From CAZSRL01 sp964609615 (GTDB lineage: Bacteria > Bacillota_I > Bacilli_A > RF39 > UBA660), in assembly GCA_964609615.1 (NCBI GenBank), contig CAZSRL010000020.1, positions 1 to 14,679 on the forward strand: DNA of 14,679 nt, given 5' to 3'. Position numbers and translations under genes: made by a program. The notes under the pieces were generated by a model that was given only the letters and a program-made list of their open reading frames with translations, searched no databases and was not told the DNA's origin. Of the stretch, positions 6,353 to 13,441 are shown piece by piece; positions within the stretch are counted from its first letter, which is position 1, and the number at the start of each line of letters is the position of its first letter.

Positions 6353-7402
6353 TTAAAATAGTTTTATTTTTAGTTTGCTTATTATTTTATAATATTTGTT
6401 TTTTTCATCTATTAATAGTTTTATTTTTAATAATAGAACATTTATATTATATATTTTGAAGTTACAAATATTTAATTCTTTAGCTATTTTTTCTATTAAT
6501 CTAATTGTTATTATTTTATTATTTAATGTTTTATATTCTATTCTTAATTTGTTTAGTAAGTATGGACTTACTTTTTTTATAATGTCATCATAATATTTTT
6601 GATTTTTTGGTTTTATATAATAGCTATATCCATCTAGTTTTTCTATTACTTTTAATGTGTCATAATAACCTAGTTTTGTTAGTCTTTTTGAATTTTTTGG
6701 ATCAAATAGCATAATTGAACCTAGTTTAGCAGCTGGTGTTATATATTTTATTCTTTTATCTTTTGTTCTTTTTGTTATTCCTATTGCTTTTGTTCTAATA
6801 GCGTATATTTCATCACAATTTTTTTCTAAGAGCATATCCGTTGGTAAATTATCATACACTCCACCATCCATATAATATTTATCATCTATTATTTTAGTAC
6901 TTTTAAACACAGGTAAATATGAACTAGCAATTAAGTACTCTACTATTTTACCTTTTGGTATGTCTTTTTTAAATATTTTTATTGGTAATTTATCACTTAA
7001 ATTAAATGTTACTAATCCAAAATCTATATTACTTTTTCTTATTTTATCTTCATCTATTATTTCATTTAAATAGTTTTGTATTTTATCTATTTTTATTCCT
7101 TTTGTTTTAATTAGATGTTTTGATTTTTCTATTGCTTTTGATAAGTTTTCTTTTGTTATTTTTTTATTTAATAATTCTTGAAATACTTCTCCATCTATTC
7201 CAAGTAACTTTTCATTATCTGCTTGTTCCCACATTTTTACAAGTTTATTAATATCATTTGTACAAGCAATAGCAGCATTTATTGCTCCTATTGATGTTCC
7301 AACATAGGTACTTACTTTTATTCCTCTGTCTTTTAGTGCTTTAATACCTCCAGCATGATAAGCTCCTCTTGCTCCTCCACCTTCTAACGCAACTCCAACC
7401 AT
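6353..7402 (-). CDS. Patatin-like phospholipase (RssA-type lipid acyl hydrolase)
   Basis: This is a serine lipid hydrolase of 349 residues predicted to cleave acyl chains from phospholipids at the inner membrane surface. The patatin marks are all present: the oxyanion loop EGGGARGAY (7-15), the nucleophile elbow GTSIG with Ser37, and the catalytic-dyad DGG with Asp179, followed by VYDNLP. No signal peptide is seen, so it should be cytosolic. The basic, Ile/Lys-rich tail after about 300 lies outside the core fold and may help membrane contact. The start ATG 7402 has AAGGAG 7 nt upstream inside the last codons of the PAP2 gene, with one base between that stop and this start, so the two are almost certainly co-translated. 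A patatin with a PAP2 phosphatase suggests phospholipid turnover. Substrate is not predictable. Confidence 0.92.
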   Translation of the reverse strand: MVGVALEGGGARGAYHAGGIKALKDRGIKVSTYVGTSIGAINAAIACTNDINKLVKMWEQADNEKLLGIDGEVFQELLNKKITKENLSKAIEKSKHLIKTKGIKIDKIQNYLNEIIDEDKIRKSNIDFGLVTFNLSDKLPIKIFKKDIPKGKIVEYLIASSYLPVFKSTKIIDDKYYMDGGVYDNLPTDMLLEKNCDEIYAIRTKAIGITKRTKDKRIKYITPAAKLGSIMLFDPKNSKRLTKLGYYDTLKVIEKLDGYSYYIKPKNQKYYDDIIKKVSPYLLNKLRIEYKTLNNKIITIRLIEKIAKELNICNFKIYNINVLLLKIKLLIDEKNKYYKIISKLKIKLF

Positions 7403-7403
7403 T

Positions 7404-8048
7404 TTATTTCTCCTTTATATAATATTTTAAAATATTTATAAACATTCCTAAACAAAGAAGTCCAAATATTATTCCCATAATAACATCAGATAAATAATGA
7501 ACATTTAAATATAATCTAGTAAATGCAATAGCAATTATAAGAACTATTAATAGTGATATTAAAATATATTTTAATAATTTGTTTTTAATGCTATATTGAA
7601 TAAGTACTATTAAAAATCCATAGAACGCTACACTACACATTGCGTGAGCACTTGGAAAACTATAACCTATTTCATTAATTAATGCTGACTCGGGTCTTGG
7701 TCTTTCAAAAATATGTTTTAAAATTACACTCATAAGTAAAACCCATAATAAATTAGTACTTATTAATAAAATTTTTTGCTTGTTTTTAATAAAAATTAAA
7801 AGTATTAACGCAAACGGTACTAAAAACCAAGCGGAACCAAAGAATGTTACTACTTTTACTATTTTTGTTAATACAGTGTTTAAAAAAGTTTCTCTTACTG
7901 CACTTAAAAATAATTCATCATATGTTTGTATTAAATCCATAAAGTTATATTTAATAACAATACATATCACTATTATTACTATAAATAAGATAACATATTT
8001 TATAATATGTTTTAAGGTTTTAAAACTTTCTTGAGTTACTTCTTTCAT
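7404..8048 (-). CDS. PAP2-superfamily membrane phosphatase
   Basis: This integral membrane phosphatase of 214 residues would act on a lipid phosphate at the outer membrane face, such as undecaprenyl pyrophosphate, phosphatidate or phosphatidylglycerophosphate. All three family motifs are visible: K-x6-RP (K111 to R118-P119), PSAH (132-135, the usual PSGH with Gly to Ala) and R-x5-H-x3-D (R178, H184, D188). Hydrophobic segments lie at about 14-33, 67-88, 93-111, 138-152 and 160-176, with another after 186, matching the six-helix BacA-unrelated PAP2 fold. GGAGG lies 4 nt before ATG 8048. An extended -10 (TGATATAAT, 8080-8072) just upstream suggests a second promoter within the operon, and the patatin gene follows after one base. 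Choice among lipid substrates cannot be made from sequence. Confidence 0.92.
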   Translation of the reverse strand: MKEVTQESFKTLKHIIKYVILFIVIIVICIVIKYNFMDLIQTYDELFLSAVRETFLNTVLTKIVKVVTFFGSAWFLVPFALILLIFIKNKQKILLISTNLLWVLLMSVILKHIFERPRPESALINEIGYSFPSAHAMCSVAFYGFLIVLIQYSIKNKLLKYILISLLIVLIIAIAFTRLYLNVHYLSDVIMGIIFGLLCLGMFINILKYYIKEK

Positions 8049-8071
8049 TATGCCTCCATAATATTATATTC

Positions 8072-8080
8072 ATTATATCA
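8072..8080 (-). promoter_or_regulatory. Extended -10 promoter before the PAP2 gene
   Basis: TGATATAAT on the minus strand is a perfect extended -10 (TG-n-TATAAT), located 24 bases before the start codon in the only sizeable gap of the operon (52 bases). No good -35 box is seen. The same nonamer occurs before the HD-domain gene and tRNA-Cys. Confidence 0.45.
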
Positions 8081-8100
8081 CTAATAAAATTAAAAATATA

Positions 8101-8850
8101 TTAAATAAGCATAGTAACAAGCATTACAATTAAACCTGTTATTACACCAACTATTCTTACTATTTTACTTTTTCCATTTAATAATAGTGGAAGTAATTCA
8201 AGTATTGAAATATATATAATCATTCCTAATGTTAATGATAATACAATTCCCAGAACAAAATTACTTTCTAAATATATGTTAAATAACATCATTATAATTG
8301 AACCAACGAATGTTGATAAAGATATTATTAGCATGTAAATAAAGGTTTGTTTTTTATTATTATTTGAATTATATATTCCACTAGCTATTAATAAACCAAG
8401 TGCTATATTATGTAAGGCAATACCTACTGAGAAAATAATTCCAGTTTTTATTGATAATATAAATGATGAATAAAGAGCCATTCCTTCAATTATATTATGA
8501 ACACATACAGCAACAGCGGTTATTATAGCAATATGTTTTAAAGTTTTTGTATTACTATTACCGTCATGTGAATGATTTGGAATAAATATATCTATTATTT
8601 TTAATATAATTATTCCAATTATTGCTAGTACAAAAACAAGTATATAACTATAAGTTATTGTTATTTTTGAATTAATTAACTCTACTGATTCTGGTAATAT
8701 TTCTAAGAATCCTAATATTACAAGTACAGAAAATGCTAATGCTATTGAAAATTCAATTAATTTACTAGATTTTTTGCTTTTAAAAACAGGGATTATTCCA
8801 ATTAACATGAATAACCCTACTATTAAACAAAGTAATAATGATATAAACAT
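8101..8850 (-). CDS. ZIP-family divalent metal transporter
   Basis: This polytopic membrane protein of 249 residues is predicted to import zinc or another divalent metal. There are about eight hydrophobic segments. A short loop after the third carries HSHD (93-96), the histidine-rich loop typical of ZIP proteins. The metal-site helices are clear: HNIIEG (118-123) and HNIALG (147-152), spaced as in TM4 and TM5 of the ZupT/GufA branch. In the second motif the usual HN-x-PEG has Ala-Leu in place of Pro-Glu, so one acidic metal ligand is missing and the binuclear site may be altered. The start ATG 8850 lies two bases after the metG stop, and its GAGGAA ribosome site lies in the last metG codons, so it is co-translated with metG. 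Metal specificity is unknown. Confidence 0.9.
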   Translation of the reverse strand: MFISLLLCLIVGLFMLIGIIPVFKSKKSSKLIEFSIALAFSVLVILGFLEILPESVELINSKITITYSYILVFVLAIIGIIILKIIDIFIPNHSHDGNSNTKTLKHIAIITAVAVCVHNIIEGMALYSSFILSIKTGIIFSVGIALHNIALGLLIASGIYNSNNNKKQTFIYMLIISLSTFVGSIIMMLFNIYLESNFVLGIVLSLTLGMIIYISILELLPLLLNGKSKIVRIVGVITGLIVMLVTMLI

Positions 8851-8852
8851 AT

Positions 8853-10454
8853 TTATTCCTCTATTCTATTAAATAAATGATTTAAATTATTTATTTTAAT
8901 ATTTTCGTTTATTATTTCTTCTTCCCATTTAAAATCATTAAGACCTAACATATTTTTTATTTTATTTGATGCTTCAGGCATAAATGGATTAATGAAGTTT
9001 GCGATGTTTGCTATCATATATACACATGTATAACTAATATTATTAAATTCATCAATATTTTCTTTTACTTTTAACCAAGGTTCATTTTCATCATAAAACT
9101 TGTTTCCTTTTTGAATATATTCAAAGATTTGATCAAGAGCTTGTTTTAATTCTCCTGCTTCTATAAGAGAACCAACTGTTTTATATGTGTTAATTGTTAA
9201 ATCTTTAATGCTTTTATTAATTTCTCCTTCACTAATAATTCCATCAAATTTTTTATTAATAAATGAAAGATTTCTATTAACAAAATTTCCTAAATTATTA
9301 ACTAAATATGAATTATGAGCATTAATTAAATCTTCATAAGAAAAATTAGAATCTTTTTTTTCTGGTCCATTTGCTAAAAAATAATATCTTGTTGTATCTG
9401 AGCCAAATTTATTTACTATATCATTTGCAGTAATTAAATTTCCTTTACTTTTACTCATTTTTTCGTCTTTCATATTAACATATCCACTTGATATCATATA
9501 ATATGGAAGTTGATAATCTTTATTAATTCCTTTTAATAATGCTGGATATATTATCCCGTGAAAAGGAATGTTATCTTTTCCATGAACAAAATATGTTCTT
9601 ACATTTTCTTTATCACTTACAAATTCATCAAAATTAATTCCTCTTTGTTCAGCAACTCTTGCTCCTGTTGTCATATATCCTAAAACAGCTTCTATCCAAA
9701 CATATATTTTTTTATCTTCATAACCCTCAATTGGAACTTCAATTCCCCAATTAATTTGTCTTGTTGCTGCTCTATCTATAAGTCCCATATTAAGAAACTT
9801 TTTGCATTCACCAGTAGCTTGTTTTCTCCAATATCCTTGTCTTTTTTCTATTAAATCTTCTAGTTCTTTTTGGAATGCAGATAGTTTAAAGAATAAATGT
9901 TTATTGTTTTTAGTAATTGTTTTACTGTCACAAGTACTACATTTTTTATTTAATACTTCTTCTGGTGTTAATGAAGTTAAACAATTATCACATTGTTCAA
10001 GTGAACATTCTCCTCCACAATGAGGACATGTTCCTTTTACTTCTCTATCTGATAAGTATTCATTACAATGTTCACAGTAATCTTCTTCTACTTCTTTTTC
10101 ATATATATAACCATTGTCATATATTTTTTTAAAATATTCTTTTACTCTTTTTTTATGTTCGGGATGGTCAGTTGTAGTGTACATGTCATATGAAAAATTT
10201 AATAAATTAAATGTTTTTGTATCTTCTTCATGGTAATAAGATGCTATTTCTTCTGGTGTTTTCCCTTCTTTTTTTGCTCTTTCTGTTATGGGTGTTCCAT
10301 GAGCATCAGTTCCACTTACATATATTACTTCATCTCCACAACCTCTATAATACCTAGCAATTACATCTGCTGGTAATAATGCAGCTGCGTGTCCTATGTG
10401 TAATAAATAATTTCCATATGGCCATGCTCCACCTATTAAAATATTTTTTTTCAT
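8853..10454 (-). CDS. metG: Methionyl-tRNA synthetase
   Basis: This class I aminoacyl-tRNA synthetase of 533 residues charges tRNA-Met in the cytoplasm. From ATG 10454, the HIGH motif is at 19-22 and KMSKS at 332-336. Between them lies the connective domain with eight cysteines in four C-x2-C pairs (about 127 to 175), the two-knuckle zinc form seen in the E. coli and archaeal type, not the single or zinc-free forms. It ends after the anticodon-binding helical domain and lacks the C-terminal EMAP/Trbp111 tRNA-binding extension of many bacterial enzymes. I prefer ATG 10454 because AAGGA sits 7-8 nt upstream; the outer ATG at 10460 nearly touches that site. It is first in an operon with the ZIP, PAP2 and patatin genes and has a good promoter. 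Confidence 0.97.
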   Translation of the reverse strand: MKKNILIGGAWPYGNYLLHIGHAAALLPADVIARYYRGCGDEVIYVSGTDAHGTPITERAKKEGKTPEEIASYYHEEDTKTFNLLNFSYDMYTTTDHPEHKKRVKEYFKKIYDNGYIYEKEVEEDYCEHCNEYLSDREVKGTCPHCGGECSLEQCDNCLTSLTPEEVLNKKCSTCDSKTITKNNKHLFFKLSAFQKELEDLIEKRQGYWRKQATGECKKFLNMGLIDRAATRQINWGIEVPIEGYEDKKIYVWIEAVLGYMTTGARVAEQRGINFDEFVSDKENVRTYFVHGKDNIPFHGIIYPALLKGINKDYQLPYYMISSGYVNMKDEKMSKSKGNLITANDIVNKFGSDTTRYYFLANGPEKKDSNFSYEDLINAHNSYLVNNLGNFVNRNLSFINKKFDGIISEGEINKSIKDLTINTYKTVGSLIEAGELKQALDQIFEYIQKGNKFYDENEPWLKVKENIDEFNNISYTCVYMIANIANFINPFMPEASNKIKNMLGLNDFKWEEEIINENIKINNLNHLFNRIEE

Positions 10455-10485
10455 AGACATTTCCTTCTTTCGTTTTCACTATATA

Positions 10486-10513
10486 ATTATAGCATTTTTT
10501 AGTTATTTTACAA
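10486..10513 (-). promoter_or_regulatory. Promoter of the metG operon
   Basis: TTGTAA (10513-10508) and a perfect TATAAT (10491-10486) on the minus strand are 16 bases apart and end about 30 bases before the metG start. No T-box leader fits in this short 5' region, so metG does not seem to be controlled by tRNA-sensing here. Confidence 0.65.
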
Positions 10514-10539
10514 TAAAAAAAGCATTATTACGTTGCTTC
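10513..10539 (-). terminator. Terminator after the HD-domain gene
   Basis: On the minus strand AAGCA (10538-10534) pairs with TGCTT (10524-10520) and runs straight into a T tract. It begins at the stop codon of the HD-domain gene and abuts the metG -35 box, so gene end and next promoter are packed back to back. Confidence 0.65.
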
Positions 10540-11219
10540 TAATAATTATTGTATAAATCATATGACATTAATACTAAACTTTTAGAATATTTATTTCTTA
10601 GATATTTTATATCTAAATTATCATAATCTAGTCTAACTCTATCTAATGCATCTGAATCTTTTAATATTTCAAATAATTTTTTGCATCTACTTATATTTTT
10701 AATTTTATATTTTTTAACTACTTTTTTAAAGCTTTTATCTGCTAAAGCATGTGTTATACATATTACTTTTAATATTTCTTTATCATCCTTATTTAAATCA
10801 TTTATGTTTTTATCTATTATTAATGAACTTCTATATCCGTGTATTGAATCTTCTTCATCATTTGTTCTTCCACAATCATGATATTTAGCGGCTTCTAAAA
10901 GTATTTTAAAGTCTTCTTTGCTTAGTTTATTTAGTACTGATAGTATAAATACATATATCGCTACTCTTTCGTTATGTTTAATGCCATGACCTTCACTTTT
11001 ATATATTAAGTTTTTGTTAATCTTATTCATAACTTGTATAAAAAATGGATAGTATTGAGATGTTTTTATAATATTTAATCCTTCTTCTATAGTTATGTTT
11101 TTAATCTTTTTTAATTTGTCTTTATAATTCATGTATTCATTATAATGAATACATGAATTATCATATTTGATAAATTTTTTTTTATTTAGTATTTTATTTA
11201 ACGTTTCTAATTCTATCAT
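10539..11219 (-). CDS. HD-domain metal-dependent phosphohydrolase family protein
   Basis: This soluble protein of 226 residues bears the HD-superfamily metal ligands in order: H82 (HGIKHNERV), the H114-D115 doublet (KYHDCGR), H127 (IHGYRS), H157 (ITHA) and D188/D190 (KDSDALDR). The histidine at 127 plus a fourth His and distal Asp suggest a two-metal site. About 70 residues of Lys-rich sequence precede the HD core with no known domain. HD proteins hydrolyse phosphomonoesters, nucleotides or cyclic dinucleotides; there is no HD-GYP, RelA or nucleotidyltransferase signature to narrow the substrate. GAGAGGA is 7 nt before ATG 11219, with an extended -10 about 25 bases further up. It stands alone between tRNA-Cys and metG and ends with a terminator. 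Confidence 0.85.
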   Translation of the reverse strand: MIELETLNKILNKKKFIKYDNSCIHYNEYMNYKDKLKKIKNITIEEGLNIIKTSQYYPFFIQVMNKINKNLIYKSEGHGIKHNERVAIYVFILSVLNKLSKEDFKILLEAAKYHDCGRTNDEEDSIHGYRSSLIIDKNINDLNKDDKEILKVICITHALADKSFKKVVKKYKIKNISRCKKLFEILKDSDALDRVRLDYDNLDIKYLRNKYSKSLVLMSYDLYNNY

Positions 11220-11241
11220 CTTAATGTCCTCTCTATATTAA

Positions 11242-11250
11242 ATTATATCA
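11242..11250 (-). promoter_or_regulatory. Extended -10 promoter before the HD-domain gene
   Basis: TGATATAAT (11250-11242, minus strand) matches TG-n-TATAAT exactly. The expected -35 position falls in the preceding terminator stem and is not a match, so the TG extension probably carries recognition. Confidence 0.5.
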
Positions 11251-11261
11251 AAAGTTAATAA

Positions 11262-11285
11262 AAATCTCATTAAAAAATGAGATTT
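11262..11285 (-). terminator. Terminator after tRNA-Cys
   Basis: AAATCTCATT (11262-11271) and AATGAGATTT (11276-11285) form a perfect 10-bp stem with a 4-base loop ten bases beyond the tRNA CCA. On the minus strand the stem continues into a short T run. Confidence 0.8.
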
Positions 11286-11294
11286 ATTTTTTTT

Positions 11295-11369
11295 TGGAGG
11301 ACCCGACCAGATTCGAACTGGTGATCATGGAGTTGCAGTCCATTGCCTTAGCCTCTTGGCTACGGATCC
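11295..11369 (-). tRNA. tRNA-Cys(GCA)
   Basis: The minus strand gives a 75-base tRNA with encoded CCA. The acceptor stem is GGATCCG with CGGGTCC (one T-G pair), then discriminator T. The D arm carries AGCCAAGAGGCTAAGG. The anticodon stem is ATGGA/TCCAT around CTGCAAC, giving anticodon GCA for cysteine. The T arm is ACCAG, TTCGAAT, CTGGT. It is preceded by an extended -10 at 11380-11388 and followed by a terminator, so it is an independent unit. Confidence 0.96.
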
Positions 11370-11374
11370 AAGTA

Positions 11375-11399
11375 AACATATTATATCAAATAATATGTT
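11375..11399 (-). promoter_or_regulatory. tRNA-Cys promoter inside a palindrome
   Basis: TGATATAAT (11388-11380, minus strand) is an extended -10 located 10 bases before the tRNA 5' end. It is embedded in a perfect palindrome, AACATATTA (11375-11383) and TAATATGTT (11391-11399), which could also form the mRNA 3' end of the upstream gene. Confidence 0.5.
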
Positions 11400-11411
11400 A
11401 AATTACTAGAT

Positions 11412-13016
11412 TTATTTCACTTTTATCTTATATTCTTTATTTCTAATAGAAATTATTAAATTAACTGTTTTTGATTCTAATACTTCTTCTTTAACCTCAA
11501 AATAATTATATGAATTTAATGTATTATTAGGAGTAATATTTTTTATATCTGATACATGTTTTGTTCCATTTATTTCATATTCAACTTTTCCAAATGTTGT
11601 TAAAAAATCTCCTATTTTATTATATTCATTTATTTCAGATGTAGTTTCTTTTATATTTAATACACCATTTAATTTAATAACAGCTTTAGCATATTCTCCT
11701 ACTTCATTACCGGTAATATTCTTTTCACCAATATAACAATCAGTTTTTAGACAATATTTATAATTTACGTTATATTCATCTTTCACTTCAAATGTTTTTA
11801 AACTAAATATAGAATTACTAATCTCAGAATCAACAAATTTCACTTCTTCTCCTATGTTTTTTGTTTCAACTAAATCTGTTTCTAATGATTTTTTTGGTTT
11901 TAAATTTGTATTAATATATTTTGAATAAAAATTCCCTTTTGTTACATCCATATTATCATTTATTTTTAAAATCCATTTATTTGATTCAACATCTTTATCA
12001 ATTTTAAAGACCATTATATATTCATTCTTTTCATTTTTATCTAATTTATATCTTTTATAACCTTTACCTAAATCTATAAATGAATTGTATTTTGTAAGTA
12101 TTGGATAATAATCTTTGTTGTTAACATTTACTTTAATACCATTTAAATCTATATTCTTTTTTGTTCCACTATTATTTGTAATATTAAATTTAATAATTAT
12201 ATATTGTTTTTTTGAATCTATTACTTGACCTTTATAATTTAAATTAGTTAAATATGAATTTGTTATTTTAAATAAGAAACCATCAGCATAAAACTGTCTT
12301 CCTTCACTATATGTTTTAGCATTTCTTTTATTATCTAAATATCCTAATAATAAAAATATTAAAACAATAATAGACGCTACTATAAGAATCATTTGTCTAT
12401 TTTCAACAAAGTAAAAATACATTTCTTTTAAATTTTTTCTTATATTTCTTTTTACTTTATATCCACTACTATTAATAGTTAATTCAAATTCTTCTTCATC
12501 TTCTACACTAATATCTAATTCAATTAAATCTTTATTAAAATTAAATTTTTTTAAATCAAATCCTAATCCTCTAAATAGTGCAAAAGCACAAAATATATAT
12601 TGTGGTATAAGAGCAACAAATGAACTATCTCTAACAATCCTTAATACTTTTTTATCAACTATTTCTGTTTGTATAATTCCTAAATAACTAAAATAATATA
12701 TAAATAAAATAAATAATGCAAAGTAAAATACTCCTAAAAATAAATAATAATTTTTATTTTTGTCTTTTAAACGCATTAATAAAAATAAAGAAACAGAAAA
12801 TACAATTACTATAATAATCGCAAAGAATATATATATATCTATATAAGAACCTCTAAAATTTTCTTCAAAGTCAAAATAGTTTCCGTTAACATAATTGTTT
12901 AAAAAAGTGTATATTTTATTAGTTTTATATATAATAAAAGATAATATTATAAATAATATTATATGTAAAAACTTAAAGTTTTTTATTAAAAATGCATAAG
13001 GTTTTTTTAATATCAC
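11412..13016 (-). CDS. Five-TM membrane protein with large extracytoplasmic domain, function unknown
   Basis: I do not recognise a specific family. The longest frame begins at TTG 13025, but AGGAG (13030-13026) touches that codon; the GTG at 13016 is 9 nt downstream and is the better start, giving 534 residues. Counting from the TTG, hydrophobic segments lie at about 17-33, 62-84, 92-117, 134-153 and 211-230. Between the fourth and fifth is an acidic cytosolic-type stretch (DISVEDEEEFEL). The last 300 residues are strand-rich and polar, with a stretch (FKITNSYLTNL, then IIIKFNITNNSG) like the Ig/DUF4352-type beta-sandwich domains on Gram-positive surface proteins, and a later close Cys pair (YCLKTDC) that might form a disulfide. 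An envelope role is inferred from topology. It is first after the LysM gene terminator and ends just before tRNA-Cys. Confidence 0.75.
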   Translation of the reverse strand: MILKKPYAFLIKNFKFLHIILFIILSFIIYKTNKIYTFLNNYVNGNYFDFEENFRGSYIDIYIFFAIIIVIVFSVSLFLLMRLKDKNKNYYLFLGVFYFALFILFIYYFSYLGIIQTEIVDKKVLRIVRDSSFVALIPQYIFCAFALFRGLGFDLKKFNFNKDLIELDISVEDEEEFELTINSSGYKVKRNIRKNLKEMYFYFVENRQMILIVASIIVLIFLLLGYLDNKRNAKTYSEGRQFYADGFLFKITNSYLTNLNYKGQVIDSKKQYIIIKFNITNNSGTKKNIDLNGIKVNVNNKDYYPILTKYNSFIDLGKGYKRYKLDKNEKNEYIMVFKIDKDVESNKWILKINDNMDVTKGNFYSKYINTNLKPKKSLETDLVETKNIGEEVKFVDSEISNSIFSLKTFEVKDEYNVNYKYCLKTDCYIGEKNITGNEVGEYAKAVIKLNGVLNIKETTSEINEYNKIGDFLTTFGKVEYEINGTKHVSDIKNITPNNTLNSYNYFEVKEEVLESKTVNLIISIRNKEYKIKVK

Positions 13017-13062
13017 TTTTTTCAACTCCTATTATATATATACATTATAATATAAAAACCTT

Positions 13063-13088
13063 AAAAAAAAAAGAGATTAAGTCTCTTT
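13063..13088 (-). terminator. Terminator overlapping the end of the LysM gene
   Basis: AAAGAGA (13088-13082, minus strand) pairs with TCTCTTT (13076-13070) and runs into ten T residues. The loop contains the stop codon of the LysM gene, so the 5' arm is coding sequence. Confidence 0.85.
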
Positions 13089-13400
13089 ATAAAAAATCAT
13101 TTGAGTTGGAAGTAAATATATTGTTTTATTTTGTTTAATTAAATCTTCTTCTGACTTTCCGAATATATTACTTACAGTCTTTAAAGTATCTCCTTCTTTA
13201 GTTATATAATACTTTACTCCTTTTTTAGGAATTTTAATTGTTTGATTAGGATATATATAATCTTCTAACTTTAATCCATTTAATTCCGCTAAGAGTTTAG
13301 CATTTACATTAAATTGCTTAGCTATTTTATATAAAGTATCTCCACTTTCTATAGTATAATAACTAACATATTCATTATCTTCTCTATAATATTCATACAT
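13077..13400 (-). CDS. Small double-LysM protein
   Basis: This is a peptidoglycan-binding type protein of 107 residues made almost wholly of two LysM repeats. Counted from the chosen ATG 13400, the first (about 12-58) has YTIESGDTLYKIAKQFNV, an AELNG turn and a IYPNQTIKIP ending. The second (about 64-107) has YYITKEGDTLKTVSNIFG, a LIKQN turn and a hydrophobic end. There is no signal peptide, anchor or enzyme domain, which is unusual for a wall binder; spore-coat or morphogenetic LysM proteins, and some export-independent ones, share this. I choose ATG 13400 because AGGTGA is 5 nt upstream, while GTG 13409 overlaps that site. Its ribosome site lies in one arm of a perfect inverted repeat (13409-13441). 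It ends within a terminator. Confidence 0.85.
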   Translation of the reverse strand: MYEYYREDNEYVSYYTIESGDTLYKIAKQFNVNAKLLAELNGLKLEDYIYPNQTIKIPKKGVKYYITKEGDTLKTVSNIFGKSEEDLIKQNKTIYLLPTQMIFYKET

Positions 13401-13408
13401 AACATTCA

Positions 13409-13441
13409 CCTATAATATATTATGTATTTTAATATTATAGG
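13409..13441 (-). promoter_or_regulatory. Inverted repeat covering the LysM ribosome-binding site
   Basis: CCTATAATAT (13409-13418) and ATATTATAGG (13432-13441) on the plus strand are perfect reverse complements spaced by 13 bases and fill the whole gap between the anchored-protein gene and the LysM gene. In mRNA the AGG of the LysM Shine-Dalgarno pairs with CCU just after the upstream stop, so folding would hide it. Confidence 0.5.

Noticed and set aside
9802..10132. Two overlapping plus-strand frames opposite metG with several Cys/His
   Set aside because: They mirror the zinc-knuckle region of metG; the apparent Cys/His content is a shadow of that sequence.
13017..13025. TTG at 13025 as the start of the five-TM protein
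   Set aside because: The AGGAG site directly abuts the TTG; GTG 13016 is 9 nt away and in frame.
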